Part shown: piece by piece, positions 1 through 8,299 of the stretch | How the letters are laid out: each line of letters opens with the position of its first letter | Position numbering within the stretch: the first letter of the stretch is position 1 | Origin: Saprospiraceae bacterium | Lineage (GTDB): Bacteria; Bacteroidota; Bacteroidia; Chitinophagales; Saprospiraceae | Reading direction: 5' to 3' | Length of the DNA: 47,288 nucleotides | NCBI GenBank assembly: GCA_020628645.1 | Contig: JAHDES010000047.1 | Coordinates: 1 to 47,288, forward strand | Made by a program: the position numbers and the translations under genes | Notes under the pieces: model-generated | What the model was told of the DNA's origin: nothing | The model's database searches: none | Seen by the model: only the letters and a program-made list of their open reading frames with translations

Positions 1-55
1 CCAACAGCCAACAGCCAACAGCCAACAGCCAACAGCCAACAGCCAACAGCCAACA
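1..55. repeat. Heptanucleotide tandem repeat array (CCAACAG)n
   Basis: Seven perfect copies of CCAACAG run from position 1 to 49, followed by a partial copy, CCAACA, to 55. The array continues off the left edge, so its true length is unknown. It ends about 25 bases before the cysN start codon. Seven is not a multiple of three, so copy-number change would shift any frame crossing it. As placed it is non-coding and could only change spacing upstream of cysN. Confidence 0.9.
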
Positions 56-80
56 AGCTAATTGCCAAAAATAAATTAAA

Positions 81-1349
81 ATGGATACTCAAAATATAGA
101 AAACTCAGAATTATGTCGTTTTACTACAGCAGGTAGTGTAGACGACGGAAAATCTACCTTGATAGGACGTTTATTGTATGATAGCAAATCAATTTTTCAA
201 GACCAAATGGAAGCTATCGAAGCGAGTAGTCTTCGCCGAGGAGAAAGTGAAGTAAATCTAGCACTTTTAACAGATGGCTTGAAATCAGAACGGGAGCAAG
301 GTATTACAATTGATGTAGCCTATCGTTATTTCGCTACTCCAAAACGTAAATTTATCATTGCAGATACACCGGGTCATATTCAATATACTCGAAATATGGT
401 AACAGGTGCTTCTACTGCAAATGTTGCTTTAGTTTTAATTGATGCTCGAAATGGTGTAGTAGAACAAACTCGTCGTCATGCCATCATCGCTTCTTTACTA
501 CAAATTCCTCATTTGGTGGTATGTATCAATAAGATGGACTTAGTTGGTTACAGTGAGCAGGCTTATGAAACCATAAAAGAAGAATTTGAGAGTTTCGCTT
601 CAAAACTAGATGTGAATGATGTGCATTTTGTACCCTTATCAGCCCTTCATGGTGATAATGTAGTAGATCGCTCCGAAAATATGCCTTGGTATGGAGGATC
701 AACCTTACTTTACTATCTTGAAAATGTACATATTGGTAGTGATTATAATTTTATAGATTGTCGTTTCCCCGTTCAGTATGTTATTCGACCCAATACAGAT
801 GAATTTCATGATTATAGAGGTTATTCAGGACGTATAGGTGGAGGTATCTTCAAAAAAGGAGATGAAGTATTACTTTTACCTTCAGGATTTACTTCAAAAA
901 TCAAGAAAATTGATACCATAGATGGAGAATTAGCTAAAGCGCATCCTCCTATGTCGGTTACTTTGCTATTAGAAGATGATGTAGATGTGAGTCGAGGCGA
1001 TATGATCGTTCGGGTTAATAATAAACCAGAGGTTACTCAAGATATAGAAGTAATGCTTTGTTGGTTTGATGAAAGTAAACCTTTACAAGCTAGAGGTAAA
1101 TATACCGTACTACATACTACTCAAGAAGCGCGTTGTATGGTAAAAGAAATTCGATATAAATTAGATATCAATACCTTACATCGAGATGAAGAGGATAAAA
1201 CGATTCGTATGAATGATATTGCTCGAGTATCTTTACGTACTACTAAGCCTTTATTTGTAGATTCGTATCGCAAAAATAGAATTACAGGTAGTATAATTAT
1301 TGTAGATGAAGGAACAAATCGTACTGTAGGTGCAGGTATGGTCATTTAG
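81..1349 (+). CDS. cysN: Sulfate adenylyltransferase subunit 1, GTPase subunit (CysN)
   Basis: CysN is the regulatory GTPase of ATP sulfurylase. With CysD it makes adenosine 5'-phosphosulfate from ATP and sulfate in the cytoplasm. The 422-residue protein begins with an EF-Tu-like GTPase domain: P-loop GSVDDGKST at about residues 18-26, DTPGH (G3) at about 95 and NKMD (G4) at about 149. Beta-barrel domains 2 and 3 follow, with no APS-kinase fusion. CysD is expected just upstream, outside the window. The gene leads into nucleotide-sugar genes, and a CysH-like reductase lies about 6 kb downstream, so sulfate activation is physically linked to the polysaccharide cluster. The ATG at 81 is the natural start because the conserved GTPase fold begins within 15 residues. 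A strong hairpin follows the stop. Confidence 0.95.
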   Translation: MDTQNIENSELCRFTTAGSVDDGKSTLIGRLLYDSKSIFQDQMEAIEASSLRRGESEVNLALLTDGLKSEREQGITIDVAYRYFATPKRKFIIADTPGHIQYTRNMVTGASTANVALVLIDARNGVVEQTRRHAIIASLLQIPHLVVCINKMDLVGYSEQAYETIKEEFESFASKLDVNDVHFVPLSALHGDNVVDRSENMPWYGGSTLLYYLENVHIGSDYNFIDCRFPVQYVIRPNTDEFHDYRGYSGRIGGGIFKKGDEVLLLPSGFTSKIKKIDTIDGELAKAHPPMSVTLLLEDDVDVSRGDMIVRVNNKPEVTQDIEVMLCWFDESKPLQARGKYTVLHTTQEARCMVKEIRYKLDINTLHRDEEDKTIRMNDIARVSLRTTKPLFVDSYRKNRITGSIIIVDEGTNRTVGAGMVI

Positions 1350-1366
1350 TAGAACATTATTGTATT

Positions 1367-1413
1367 CTGAATTGTATAGGCAGGAAAAGAATGGTTCTGT
1401 CTATACAGTTCAG
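1367..1413 (+). terminator. Stem-loop after cysN, probable terminator or 3'-end stabiliser
   Basis: Arms 1367-1383 and 1397-1413 pair over 17 positions, with two G-U wobbles and a 13-base loop. The stem begins 17 bases after the cysN stop. It lacks a clear U-tract, so it may protect or process the mRNA end instead of acting as a classical intrinsic terminator. Confidence 0.6.
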
Positions 1414-1455
1414 CTTCTTAATACTATATAAATTTAAAACCATACAAAAACGTAG

Positions 1456-1475
1456 CACAGACATTCTTGTCTGTG
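1456..1475. repeat. REP-like short palindrome
   Basis: CACAGACA and TGTCTGTG form a perfect 8-bp stem around a TTCT loop. A wider weak stem (ACCATAC near 1439, GTATGGT near 1503) encloses it. It lies in the 236-base gap between cysN and the dehydrogenase gene. That gap otherwise holds only the cysN hairpin and AT-rich leader sequence. The form resembles repetitive extragenic palindromes, but I see no second copy in this window. Confidence 0.45.
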
Positions 1476-1585
1476 AAATCAGCATAAAAGGGGTGATTTT
1501 AGTATGGTCTCAAGTACTATGAATAAAACATTAACTCAATGCAAATTTTATAGTCACTCATAAATATTGCTTAGAGAAAACTACA

Positions 1586-2923
1586 ATGTACACAGAGCTT
1601 CTCGCCAAAAAAAAGAAAATTTCTGTTATCGGCTTAGGTTATATTGGTTTGCCAATCGCCCTAGAATTTGCCAAACACTTCTCAGTTATTGGATTTGATA
1701 TAAACAAAAGTCGTATTACAATGATGCAAGAAGGTACTGATCCTTCTAAAGAATTAGCACCAAAAGAGTTTGAAGAGAGAGATATTTACTTTACATCTAA
1801 TAAAGAAGACCTTCGGCAAGCACACTTCCACATCATTGCTGTTCCAACAGATATAGATGAGCATAAAGTACCTAATTTGAGTCCTCTTTTACAAGCCTCT
1901 GAAACGGTTGGAAGTATTATCAAAAAAGGAGATTATGTAGTTTATGAAAGTACGGTCTATCCAGGATGTACGGAGGAAGATTGTCTACCTGCCTTAATGA
2001 ACGTACTAAAAAATCGAGAAGAAAAAATCACAACATTAAGTAAAATTTCCAATTCATCTACCTTAAAAGCTGGGATAGATTTTAAATATGGTTACTCACC
2101 AGAACGAATAGTACCAGGTGATAAAGTTCGTACACTGACCAAAATTCTAAAAATTGTAGCTGGAAACGATGAAGAAGCATTAGATGAAATCAGTAAAGTG
2201 TATGGGCATATCATAGAAGCAGGTATTCATAAAGCACCCAGTATTAAAGTAGCAGAAGCAGCAAAGGTCATTGAAAATACACAACGCGATATTAATATCT
2301 CATTGATGAATGAACTGGCGATTATCTTTGATAAAATGGGCATTGATACTAGTGCTGTTTTAAAAGCAGCAGGCACAAAATGGAATTTCCATAATTATTA
2401 TCCAGGCTTAGTAGGAGGACATTGTATCAGTGTAGATCCTTACTATTTAATGCATAAATCTAAACAATTAGGGCATGATCCACAAGTAATCGCAGCAGGT
2501 CGGCGAATTAATGATGAAATGCCTCGATTTATTGCTAAACGACTGGTTCAGAAGTTAATTGAAACTGGAAAGAATCCAGGGAATTGTAAAGTCTTAGTAA
2601 TGGGCGTTACCTTCAAGGAAAATGTGGCCGATATCCGTAATTCTAAAGTAGTGGATTTAATTAAAGAATTAATGGACTACTCGATTAATGTTCATGTGGT
2701 TGATCCTTATGCTTCACCCAATGAATTAGCACATGAGTATAAGATAGCTCTTCAAGATGAACCCAGCAAAAAATATGATGCCATTATTGTTGCTGTAGGT
2801 CATCAACCGTATCGACAGTTCACGAAAAAATATTTCCAAGAATTATCAAAAGATGAGCTTATTCTTTTTGATATAAAAGGAATGTATGATTCATCCATTG
2901 CTTCAAATTATTGGAAATTATAA
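1586..2923 (+). CDS. UDP-N-acetylhexosamine 6-dehydrogenase (WbpA/TviB type)
   Basis: This nucleotide-sugar dehydrogenase performs the NAD-dependent two-step oxidation of C6 to give a UDP-N-acetylhexosaminuronic acid. The N-terminal Rossmann motif GLGYIGLP lies at residues 16-23. The central domain has GYSPERIVPG and EAAKVIENTQRDINI. The catalytic cysteine is Cys280 in GGHCISVDPY, and the C-terminal UDP-binding domain follows. The length of 445 residues is usual for the family. The VIENTQRDINI segment and overall form recall TviB/WbpO (UDP-GlcNAc or UDP-GalNAc dehydrogenases). Next to WbpE-, WbpD- and WbpB-like genes the likely product is UDP-GlcNAcA. The aminotransferase gene starts 12 bases after its stop, so the two are probably co-transcribed. 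The exact sugar epimer cannot be told from sequence. Confidence 0.9.
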   Translation: MYTELLAKKKKISVIGLGYIGLPIALEFAKHFSVIGFDINKSRITMMQEGTDPSKELAPKEFEERDIYFTSNKEDLRQAHFHIIAVPTDIDEHKVPNLSPLLQASETVGSIIKKGDYVVYESTVYPGCTEEDCLPALMNVLKNREEKITTLSKISNSSTLKAGIDFKYGYSPERIVPGDKVRTLTKILKIVAGNDEEALDEISKVYGHIIEAGIHKAPSIKVAEAAKVIENTQRDINISLMNELAIIFDKMGIDTSAVLKAAGTKWNFHNYYPGLVGGHCISVDPYYLMHKSKQLGHDPQVIAAGRRINDEMPRFIAKRLVQKLIETGKNPGNCKVLVMGVTFKENVADIRNSKVVDLIKELMDYSINVHVVDPYASPNELAHEYKIALQDEPSKKYDAIIVAVGHQPYRQFTKKYFQELSKDELILFDIKGMYDSSIASNYWKL

Positions 2924-2935
2924 GGTCAATTTAGC

Positions 2936-4078
2936 ATGTCAAATTCAACAGTAGATAATATACAAATGGTTGATGTAGTAGGTCAATATCAACACATCAA
3001 GCAGGAAGTGGATGAAGCAGTACTAAATGTAATTTCAACTGCCAAATTTATAAATGGTCCCGCTGTAAAAAAATTCGAGCATCATTTAGCAGAATATCTG
3101 GGCGTGCAATATGTAATTGGATGTGCCAATGGAACAGATGCCCTTCAAATTGCGTTGATGGCTTGTGATTTAAAACCGGGTGATGAAGTCATTGTACCAT
3201 CCTTTACGTATGTAGCGACAGCTGAAGTTATTGCATTATTGCGTTTAAAACCAGTCATGATTGATGTAGATTCAAATACATTTAATACCACAGTTGAATT
3301 TATCCAATCTCACATAACTCCAAAGACTAAAGCAATCGTTCCCGTCCATTTGTATGGACAATCTTGTGATATGGAATCCATCATGGATTTGGCTAAGAAA
3401 CATAACTTATTTGTAATAGAAGATAATGCACAAGCAATAGGAGCAGATTATACTTTTTCTGATGGACGTATACAAAAAACAGGGACGATTGGTCATATTG
3501 GTTGTACCTCTTTTTATCCATCAAAAAATTTAGGATGCTATGGTGATGGAGGAGCAATTTTCACCAATGATGAAGATTTAGCCAATAAAATAAGAATGAT
3601 AGCCAATCATGGGCAATCAAAACGCTATTATCATTCGCTTATTGGAGTTAATTCTCGTTTAGACAGTATACAAGCTGCGGTATTAGATATTAAACTAAAG
3701 CACCTCGACCAGTATGCCATGGCTAGACAACAAGTGGCGGCAGCTTATGATAAAGCATTTACTACCATTGATGCGCTTCAAATACCTACACGTTCAACCT
3801 TTTCTACTCATGTTTTTCATCAATATACATTAAGAGTAAAAAATAGAAAACGAAATGAATTGAAAGATTATCTTGCTGAAAAAGGAATTCCTTCAATGAT
3901 TTATTATCCTGTACCACTTTATGAGCAAGAGGCATTTAAACCATTTTATAAAGGCGAAAAATTAAGTAATACCGAACAATTGAGTCAAGAGGTTATTTCG
4001 CTTCCTATTCATACAGAAATGGAGGACGAAATCTTGAAATATATTATTAAATGTGTTTGTTTGTTTTTTGAGGGTTAA
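2936..4078 (+). CDS. PLP-dependent sugar aminotransferase, DegT/DnrJ/EryC1 family (WbpE-like)
   Basis: This protein transfers an amino group to a 3-keto-UDP-sugar, the step between the WbpB-type oxidase and the WbpD-type acetyltransferase. The PLP Schiff-base lysine is Lys197 in FYPSKNLGCYGDGGA, and GCANGTDALQIAL at 62-74 binds the cofactor phosphate. The length of 380 residues is usual. The C-terminal YYPVPLYEQEAF segment is typical of WbpE-like members. It lies 12 bases after the dehydrogenase and 67 bases before the S23-fused acetyltransferase, with an octamer repeat array in between. Other DegT-family sugars are possible, but the neighbours favour the 3-amino-GlcNAcA route. Confidence 0.9.
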   Translation: MSNSTVDNIQMVDVVGQYQHIKQEVDEAVLNVISTAKFINGPAVKKFEHHLAEYLGVQYVIGCANGTDALQIALMACDLKPGDEVIVPSFTYVATAEVIALLRLKPVMIDVDSNTFNTTVEFIQSHITPKTKAIVPVHLYGQSCDMESIMDLAKKHNLFVIEDNAQAIGADYTFSDGRIQKTGTIGHIGCTSFYPSKNLGCYGDGGAIFTNDEDLANKIRMIANHGQSKRYYHSLIGVNSRLDSIQAAVLDIKLKHLDQYAMARQQVAAAYDKAFTTIDALQIPTRSTFSTHVFHQYTLRVKNRKRNELKDYLAEKGIPSMIYYPVPLYEQEAFKPFYKGEKLSNTEQLSQEVISLPIHTEMEDEILKYIIKCVCLFFEG

Positions 4079-4092
4079 ATTATTTTATAAAA

Positions 4093-4132
4093 TAGGTGAA
4101 TAGGTGAATAGGTGAATAGGTGAATAGGTGAA
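4093..4132. repeat. Octanucleotide tandem repeat array (TAGGTGAA)x5
   Basis: Five perfect copies of TAGGTGAA occupy 4093-4132, between the aminotransferase stop and the start of the S23-acetyltransferase fusion. Related sequence in the opposite orientation, ATTCACCCAT, occurs twice inside the fusion gene at 4574-4583 and 4611-4620, exactly where the S23 part ends and the acetyltransferase part begins. The S23 module is therefore bracketed by inverted, related short repeats. Confidence 0.92.
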
Positions 4133-4145
4133 TGATATCTAGAAA

Positions 4146-5174
4146 ATGTATAAAAAAAGTACGGGATCATATAGATTTTATTTTGAAAAATTAGAAGTCT
4201 GGCAGTTATCCATTCAGCTTAGTAAAGCCGTCTATACATTGACTAGAAAATTTCCAGACGAAGAAAAATTTGGGCTGTGTAGCCAGTTACAACGAGCAAG
4301 TGTTTCCATTAGTTCAAACTTAGCAGAAGGGAGTACTAGGAGTACCAAAAAAGATCAAGTACGTTTTACCAGTATTGCATTTAGTAGTTTGATGGAAGTA
4401 GCGAGTCAACTTTATTTATCGAAAGAATTAGCCTATCTATCGGCTTCAAGCTATGATGAACTTAGACTTCAAATTGAGCAATTGGCAAAAAAAATGAATA
4501 ATCTTAGGCGTTCTCAACTCAATCATGTAAAAGAACCCATGGAGGAATATCATACTAGCAATTCAGAACACTTATTCACCCATCTACAAAATGAACAAAG
4601 TTCATTTTTTATTCACCCATCCACCACTATAGACGAAGGAGCTCAAATTGGCAAAGGAACTAAAATATGGCACTTTAGTCATATCATGTCAAAAGCCATA
4701 ATCGGAGAAAATTGTACGCTAGGTCAAAATGTATTCATTGCAGATAATGTTGTTTTAGGGAATAATGTAAAAGTCCAGAATAATGTTTCCATTTATACAG
4801 GAGTTATTTGTGAAGATGAGGTGTTTCTAGGACCTTCTGTTGTTTTTACCAATGTAATAAATCCAAGAAGTGCGGTCAATCGAAAAACAGAATTTAAAAA
4901 GACAATTGTCCGTAAAGGCGCAACTATAGGGGCAAATGCGACCATTATTTGTGGCAATGAAATAGGACAATATGCATTTGTAGGCGCAGGTACAGTCGTT
5001 ACAAAAAATGTAGCTTCTTATGCGCTAGTAGTTGGAAATCCTGCTGAACAAATTGGATGGATGAGTGAATACGGACATCGTTTAGATTTTGATAAAAAAG
5101 GGAAAGCGATTTGTCCTGAAAGTGGTGATAAGTTTTTGCTAGTTAAAAATAACGCAGTGCAAAAGATCATCTAA
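4146..5174 (+). CDS. S23/four-helix-bundle domain fused to WbpD-like N-acetyltransferase
   Basis: Two unrelated parts share one 342-residue reading frame. Residues about 12-125 form an all-helical S23/23S-rRNA-intervening-sequence (PF05635) domain, with [22 protein letters not shown] and [10 protein letters not shown] as family signatures. Residues about 155-300 form a left-handed beta-helix with hexapeptide repeats, starting [19 protein letters not shown]. They match WbpD/WlbB-type UDP-2-acetamido-3-amino-glucuronate N-acetyltransferases, which normally begin at that IHPS segment. The acetyltransferase completes the 2,3-diacetamido sugar with its neighbours. The linker (about 128-154) contains ATTCACCCAT repeats related to the upstream octamers, suggesting that the S23 module inserted at the wbpD start. 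An internal ATG at 4539 could still give separate WbpD translation. Domain calls are firm; one fused polypeptide in the cell is an inference. Confidence 0.88.
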   Translation: MYKKSTGSYRFYFEKLEVWQLSIQLSKAVYTLTRKFPDEEKFGLCSQLQRASVSISSNLAEGSTRSTKKDQVRFTSIAFSSLMEVASQLYLSKELAYLSASSYDELRLQIEQLAKKMNNLRRSQLNHVKEPMEEYHTSNSEHLFTHLQNEQSSFFIHPSTTIDEGAQIGKGTKIWHFSHIMSKAIIGENCTLGQNVFIADNVVLGNNVKVQNNVSIYTGVICEDEVFLGPSVVFTNVINPRSAVNRKTEFKKTIVRKGATIGANATIICGNEIGQYAFVGAGTVVTKNVASYALVVGNPAEQIGWMSEYGHRLDFDKKGKAICPESGDKFLLVKNNAVQKII

Positions 5175-5186
5175 AATAATTATAGT

Positions 5187-5780
5187 ATGATAACTGATTT
5201 TGACCAACTTGATCTTACCAAACAGTATACCTACTCCGATTATTTAACGTGGAAGTTTAAAGAAAGAGTAGAATTGTTAAAAGGATGGGTAATAAAAATG
5301 TCACCTGCTCCGAATCGAAGACATCAGCGTATTTCAGGAGAAATCTTTTTTGCAGTAAGAACTTTCTTACATAAAAAAACGTGTCAAGTATTTTATGCCC
5401 CTTTTGATGTACGTTTGCCTGTTTCTTTGAGAAAAGGAAAAACTGATACCGTAGTACAACCTGATATTACGATTATTTGTGATGAAGATAAATTAGATGA
5501 GCGAGGTTGTGTAGGGGCACCAGATATTGTCATCGAAATATTGTCTCCAGGCAATACAAAACGAGAAATGAAAGATAAATTTAATATTTATCAAGAATCA
5601 GGTATTCCAGAATATTGGCTTGTAGATCCAGAACGAGAATTTACAATTATTTATTCTTTAAATGAAGATGGAAAATATATTGGTTCAAGTCCTTATATGG
5701 AAGGCGATATTATTATTAGTCAAGCTTTAGAAGGCTTCCAATTTGAGATGAATACCATTTTTGGACCACAAGAAAGATAA
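5187..5780 (+). CDS. Uma2 family (DUF820) restriction-endonuclease-like protein, copy 1
   Basis: A 197-residue protein of the Uma2 family (PF05685), which has a PD-(D/E)xK nuclease fold and no settled physiological role. Visible core elements are VVQPDITIIC (the PD aspartate), GAPDIVIEILSPGN with the metal-binding Asp and Glu, and SGIPEYWLVDP. It shares most of its sequence with the second Uma2 gene at 6712, so they arose by duplication. The ATG at 5187 lies 12 bases after the fusion gene. The TAA stop is in the same frame as the upstream extension of the WbpB-like gene, 75 bases before that gene's first ATG. It has no evident metabolic role in the sugar pathway and looks like an insertion. 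Confidence 0.9.
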   Translation: MITDFDQLDLTKQYTYSDYLTWKFKERVELLKGWVIKMSPAPNRRHQRISGEIFFAVRTFLHKKTCQVFYAPFDVRLPVSLRKGKTDTVVQPDITIICDEDKLDERGCVGAPDIVIEILSPGNTKREMKDKFNIYQESGIPEYWLVDPEREFTIIYSLNEDGKYIGSSPYMEGDIIISQALEGFQFEMNTIFGPQER

Positions 5781-5801
5781 AATATACTCAACAACCTCAA
5801 T

Positions 5802-6707
5802 ATCAAAAAGAACTTCATCCTCATAGGCGCAGCAGGTTATATCGCACCCCGCCACATGAAAGCCATCAAAGAGACAGGAAATCATCTTTTGGCTGCTTTA
5901 GATCCTAATGACTCTGTTGGAATTATAGATAGTTATTTCCCAGAAGCAGATTTTTTCACAGAGTTTGAACGTTTTGATCGTCATGTAGAGAAATTGCGGA
6001 GGAGTGGTACTTCAATAGACTATGTAAGTATTTGTTCGCCTAATTATTTACATGATGCACACTGTCGCTTTGGCTTGCGAATAGGCGCAAATGTCATTTG
6101 TGAAAAGCCACTTTGTTTAAATCCTTGGAATGTAGATGCCTTACAGGAAATTGAGAAAGAGTATCCTGGTAAAATTTACAATATTCTTCAGTTGCGTTTG
6201 CATCCAAGTGTAATTGCCCTTAAAAAGAAAATAGAAGAAAGTCCCAAGGATAAAATTTATGATATTGACCTCCAGTACTTTACTTCACGAGGAAAATGGT
6301 ATCACATTTCTTGGAAAGGAGACCAAAGTAAATCTGGTGGGATCGCAACCAACATAGGCATCCATTTTTTTGATATGTTACTATGGATATTTGGAGCGGT
6401 CAAAAAGAGTGAAGTCTTCGAATATTCCAAATCTAAAGCAAGTGGATATTTAAGCTTAGAAAGAGCCAATGTCAATTGGATACTAAGTGTAGATTATCAA
6501 AACATTCCAGTTCACATCCGTGAAACAGGAACGCGTACGTATCGTTCATTAACGATAGAAAATGAAGAATTTGAATTTAGTGGCGGATTTACCGATTTAC
6601 ATACCAAAAGTTATGAAGAAATTTTAAATGGAAAAGGCTTTGGAGTAGGGGAAGTGAAGCAAGCGGTAGACTTGGTGAGTACTATTCGGCAAAAAACCTT
6701 AACTTAA
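5802..6707 (+). CDS. Gfo/Idh/MocA oxidoreductase (WbpB-like UDP-GlcNAcA 3-oxidase) with no ordinary start codon
   Basis: WbpB-type enzymes oxidise C3 of UDP-GlcNAcA using NAD before transamination by WbpE. The catalytic EKPL motif and the C-terminal Gfo/Idh domain, with [18 protein letters not shown] region, are clear. The first ATG is at 5856, but the frame continues upstream as KKNFILIGAAGYIAPRH, which contains the Rossmann NAD motif that family members carry at their N-terminus. Between the Uma2 stop at 5778 and 5856 there is no ATG, GTG or TTG. The codon where Met is expected is ATC at 5802, which I use as the start of the homologous reading frame. Either translation starts at a rare codon, or only the truncated 283-residue form without the NAD motif is made and the gene is damaged. 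Confidence 0.8.
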   Translation: MKKNFILIGAAGYIAPRHMKAIKETGNHLLAALDPNDSVGIIDSYFPEADFFTEFERFDRHVEKLRRSGTSIDYVSICSPNYLHDAHCRFGLRIGANVICEKPLCLNPWNVDALQEIEKEYPGKIYNILQLRLHPSVIALKKKIEESPKDKIYDIDLQYFTSRGKWYHISWKGDQSKSGGIATNIGIHFFDMLLWIFGAVKKSEVFEYSKSKASGYLSLERANVNWILSVDYQNIPVHIRETGTRTYRSLTIENEEFEFSGGFTDLHTKSYEEILNGKGFGVGEVKQAVDLVSTIRQKTLT

Positions 6708-6711
6708 CCCT

Positions 6712-7284
6712 ATGATAAAAGATTTTAATGAACTCGATTTAACAAAGCAATATACCTACTCCGATTATTTGACGTGGCAGTTCAAAGAGCGCGTAGAGTT
6801 GATCCGCGGCTGGGTAATGAAAATGTCGCCAGCGCCTAATCGTAGACATCAGCGTGTTTCTAGAATTATAGAACGCAGCTTAGATAATTTTTTAGTAGGA
6901 ACAAATTGTGAGATGTATCATGCCCCCTTTGATGTCTTACTAAGCCGCCAAGGAAATGATACCGTCGTACAGCCTGATATTTGTGTCATTTGTGATAAAA
7001 GTAAACTTACTGAACAAGGCTGTACTGGGGCTCCTGATTTAGTGATTGAAATTCTCTCACCTGGCAATTCACGTCGAGAACTAAAAGAAAAATTTGAGCT
7101 ATACGAAGAAAACGGCGTACAAGAATACTGGATAGCAGATCCAGCTAATGAAGATATTACCATATATACTTTAAACGAGGCTGGTAAATATATTGGCTCC
7201 AAACCTTTTGTAGCAGAGGAAGTTGCCCAAAGTCAAGTGTTGGAAAATTTCGGCGTGGTAGTGGGAGAAATTTTTGAGGAGTAG
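6712..7284 (+). CDS. Uma2 family (DUF820) restriction-endonuclease-like protein, copy 2
   Basis: This 190-residue paralogue of the Uma2 gene at 5187 keeps the same opening (QYTYSDYLTW) and core: VVQPDICVIC, GAPDLVIEILSPGN and NGVQEYWIADP. It lacks a short insertion present in copy 1 before the PD motif. It starts four bases after the WbpB-like stop and is followed by a decayed copy of the WbpB 3' end, so the pair Uma2-wbpB exists twice in tandem. All nuclease-core residues are retained in both copies. Function is not known; a PD-(D/E)xK fold is family knowledge. Confidence 0.9.
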   Translation: MIKDFNELDLTKQYTYSDYLTWQFKERVELIRGWVMKMSPAPNRRHQRVSRIIERSLDNFLVGTNCEMYHAPFDVLLSRQGNDTVVQPDICVICDKSKLTEQGCTGAPDLVIEILSPGNSRRELKEKFELYEENGVQEYWIADPANEDITIYTLNEAGKYIGSKPFVAEEVAQSQVLENFGVVVGEIFEE

Positions 7285-7299
7285 GTGATGTTTATAGTT

Positions 7300-7607
<308 letters not shown>

Positions 7608-7621
7608 ATAATAAAATATTA

Positions 7622-8299
7622 ATGATCCCAATAAATCGTAATATTTCAAGTCAGCTTGATTTCATTGAAGAAAAAATTAAATACTATCAAGAACAGAAAA
7701 AAAACATTTTTATTAGTTCTTCATTTCAAACACATAGTATTCCCTTGCTTCATATAATTGCTTCAATTGATAATTCAATCCCTGTATATTTTTTAAATAC
7801 TGGATTCCATTTTCCTGAAACCTTAGATTTTAGGGATGCGATACAAAGCCTATTAAAGATCAAGGTGATTTCTTTAGAATCCACTATGCCAAAATCAAAT
7901 CAAAGAGATGCTAAGGGACGGTTTTACTTTTGTTCAAATTCTGATTATTGTTGCCATATTAATAAAGTATTGCCATTAGAACCTATTTTAAGGAGTAATG
8001 ATATTTGGATAACAGGTGTGCGAAGAGACCAAAGTAAAACAAGAGCAAATATGGACTATGAAATGAATGGTCCTTTTAATACAACCCGTTTTCATCCCAT
8101 GCTTGATTGGAATGCTAAAATGATTTGGGAATACCGAAAAGCCTATAATTTGCCCGAGCATCCATTAGAAAAGGACGGTTACTTTAGTATTGGTTGTGAG
8201 CCTTGCACTCAAAAAATGATTGAAGAAAATAGAACTGGACGCTGGCAAGGGCAAAATAAAACAGAATGTGGACTTCATACGGAACTCGTTAAACAATGA
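7622..8299 (+). CDS. cysH: APS/PAPS reductase family protein with [4Fe-4S] cysteine set (CysH-like)
   Basis: CysH-family enzymes reduce adenylyl sulfate (or its 3'-phospho form) to sulfite. The protein has the adenine-nucleotide alpha-hydrolase fold, with SSFQTHSIPLLH and LNTGFHFPET matching the substrate-binding loops. It has the iron-sulfur cysteines Cys110-Cys111 and Cys192-x-x-Cys195, the pattern of APS-type reductases, and the catalytic Cys216 in the C-terminal ECGLH. All key residues are present at 225 residues. With cysN at the left edge it suggests that assimilatory sulfate genes frame the sugar genes. The next gene's ATG overlaps its TGA (ATGA), so the two are translationally coupled. 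A modified role in polysaccharide sulfur chemistry cannot be excluded. Confidence 0.88.
   Translation: MIPINRNISSQLDFIEEKIKYYQEQKKNIFISSSFQTHSIPLLHIIASIDNSIPVYFLNTGFHFPETLDFRDAIQSLLKIKVISLESTMPKSNQRDAKGRFYFCSNSDYCCHINKVLPLEPILRSNDIWITGVRRDQSKTRANMDYEMNGPFNTTRFHPMLDWNAKMIWEYRKAYNLPEHPLEKDGYFSIGCEPCTQKMIEENRTGRWQGQNKTECGLHTELVKQ

Noticed and set aside
4093-4132. TAGGTGAA array as a CRISPR
   Set aside because: The units are 8 bases, directly adjacent and without spacers, and no cas gene is near.
4146-4540. S23 domain as part of a diversity-generating retroelement (Avd)
   Set aside because: No reverse transcriptase, template repeat or variable-repeat target was seen in the window; only the fold is shared.
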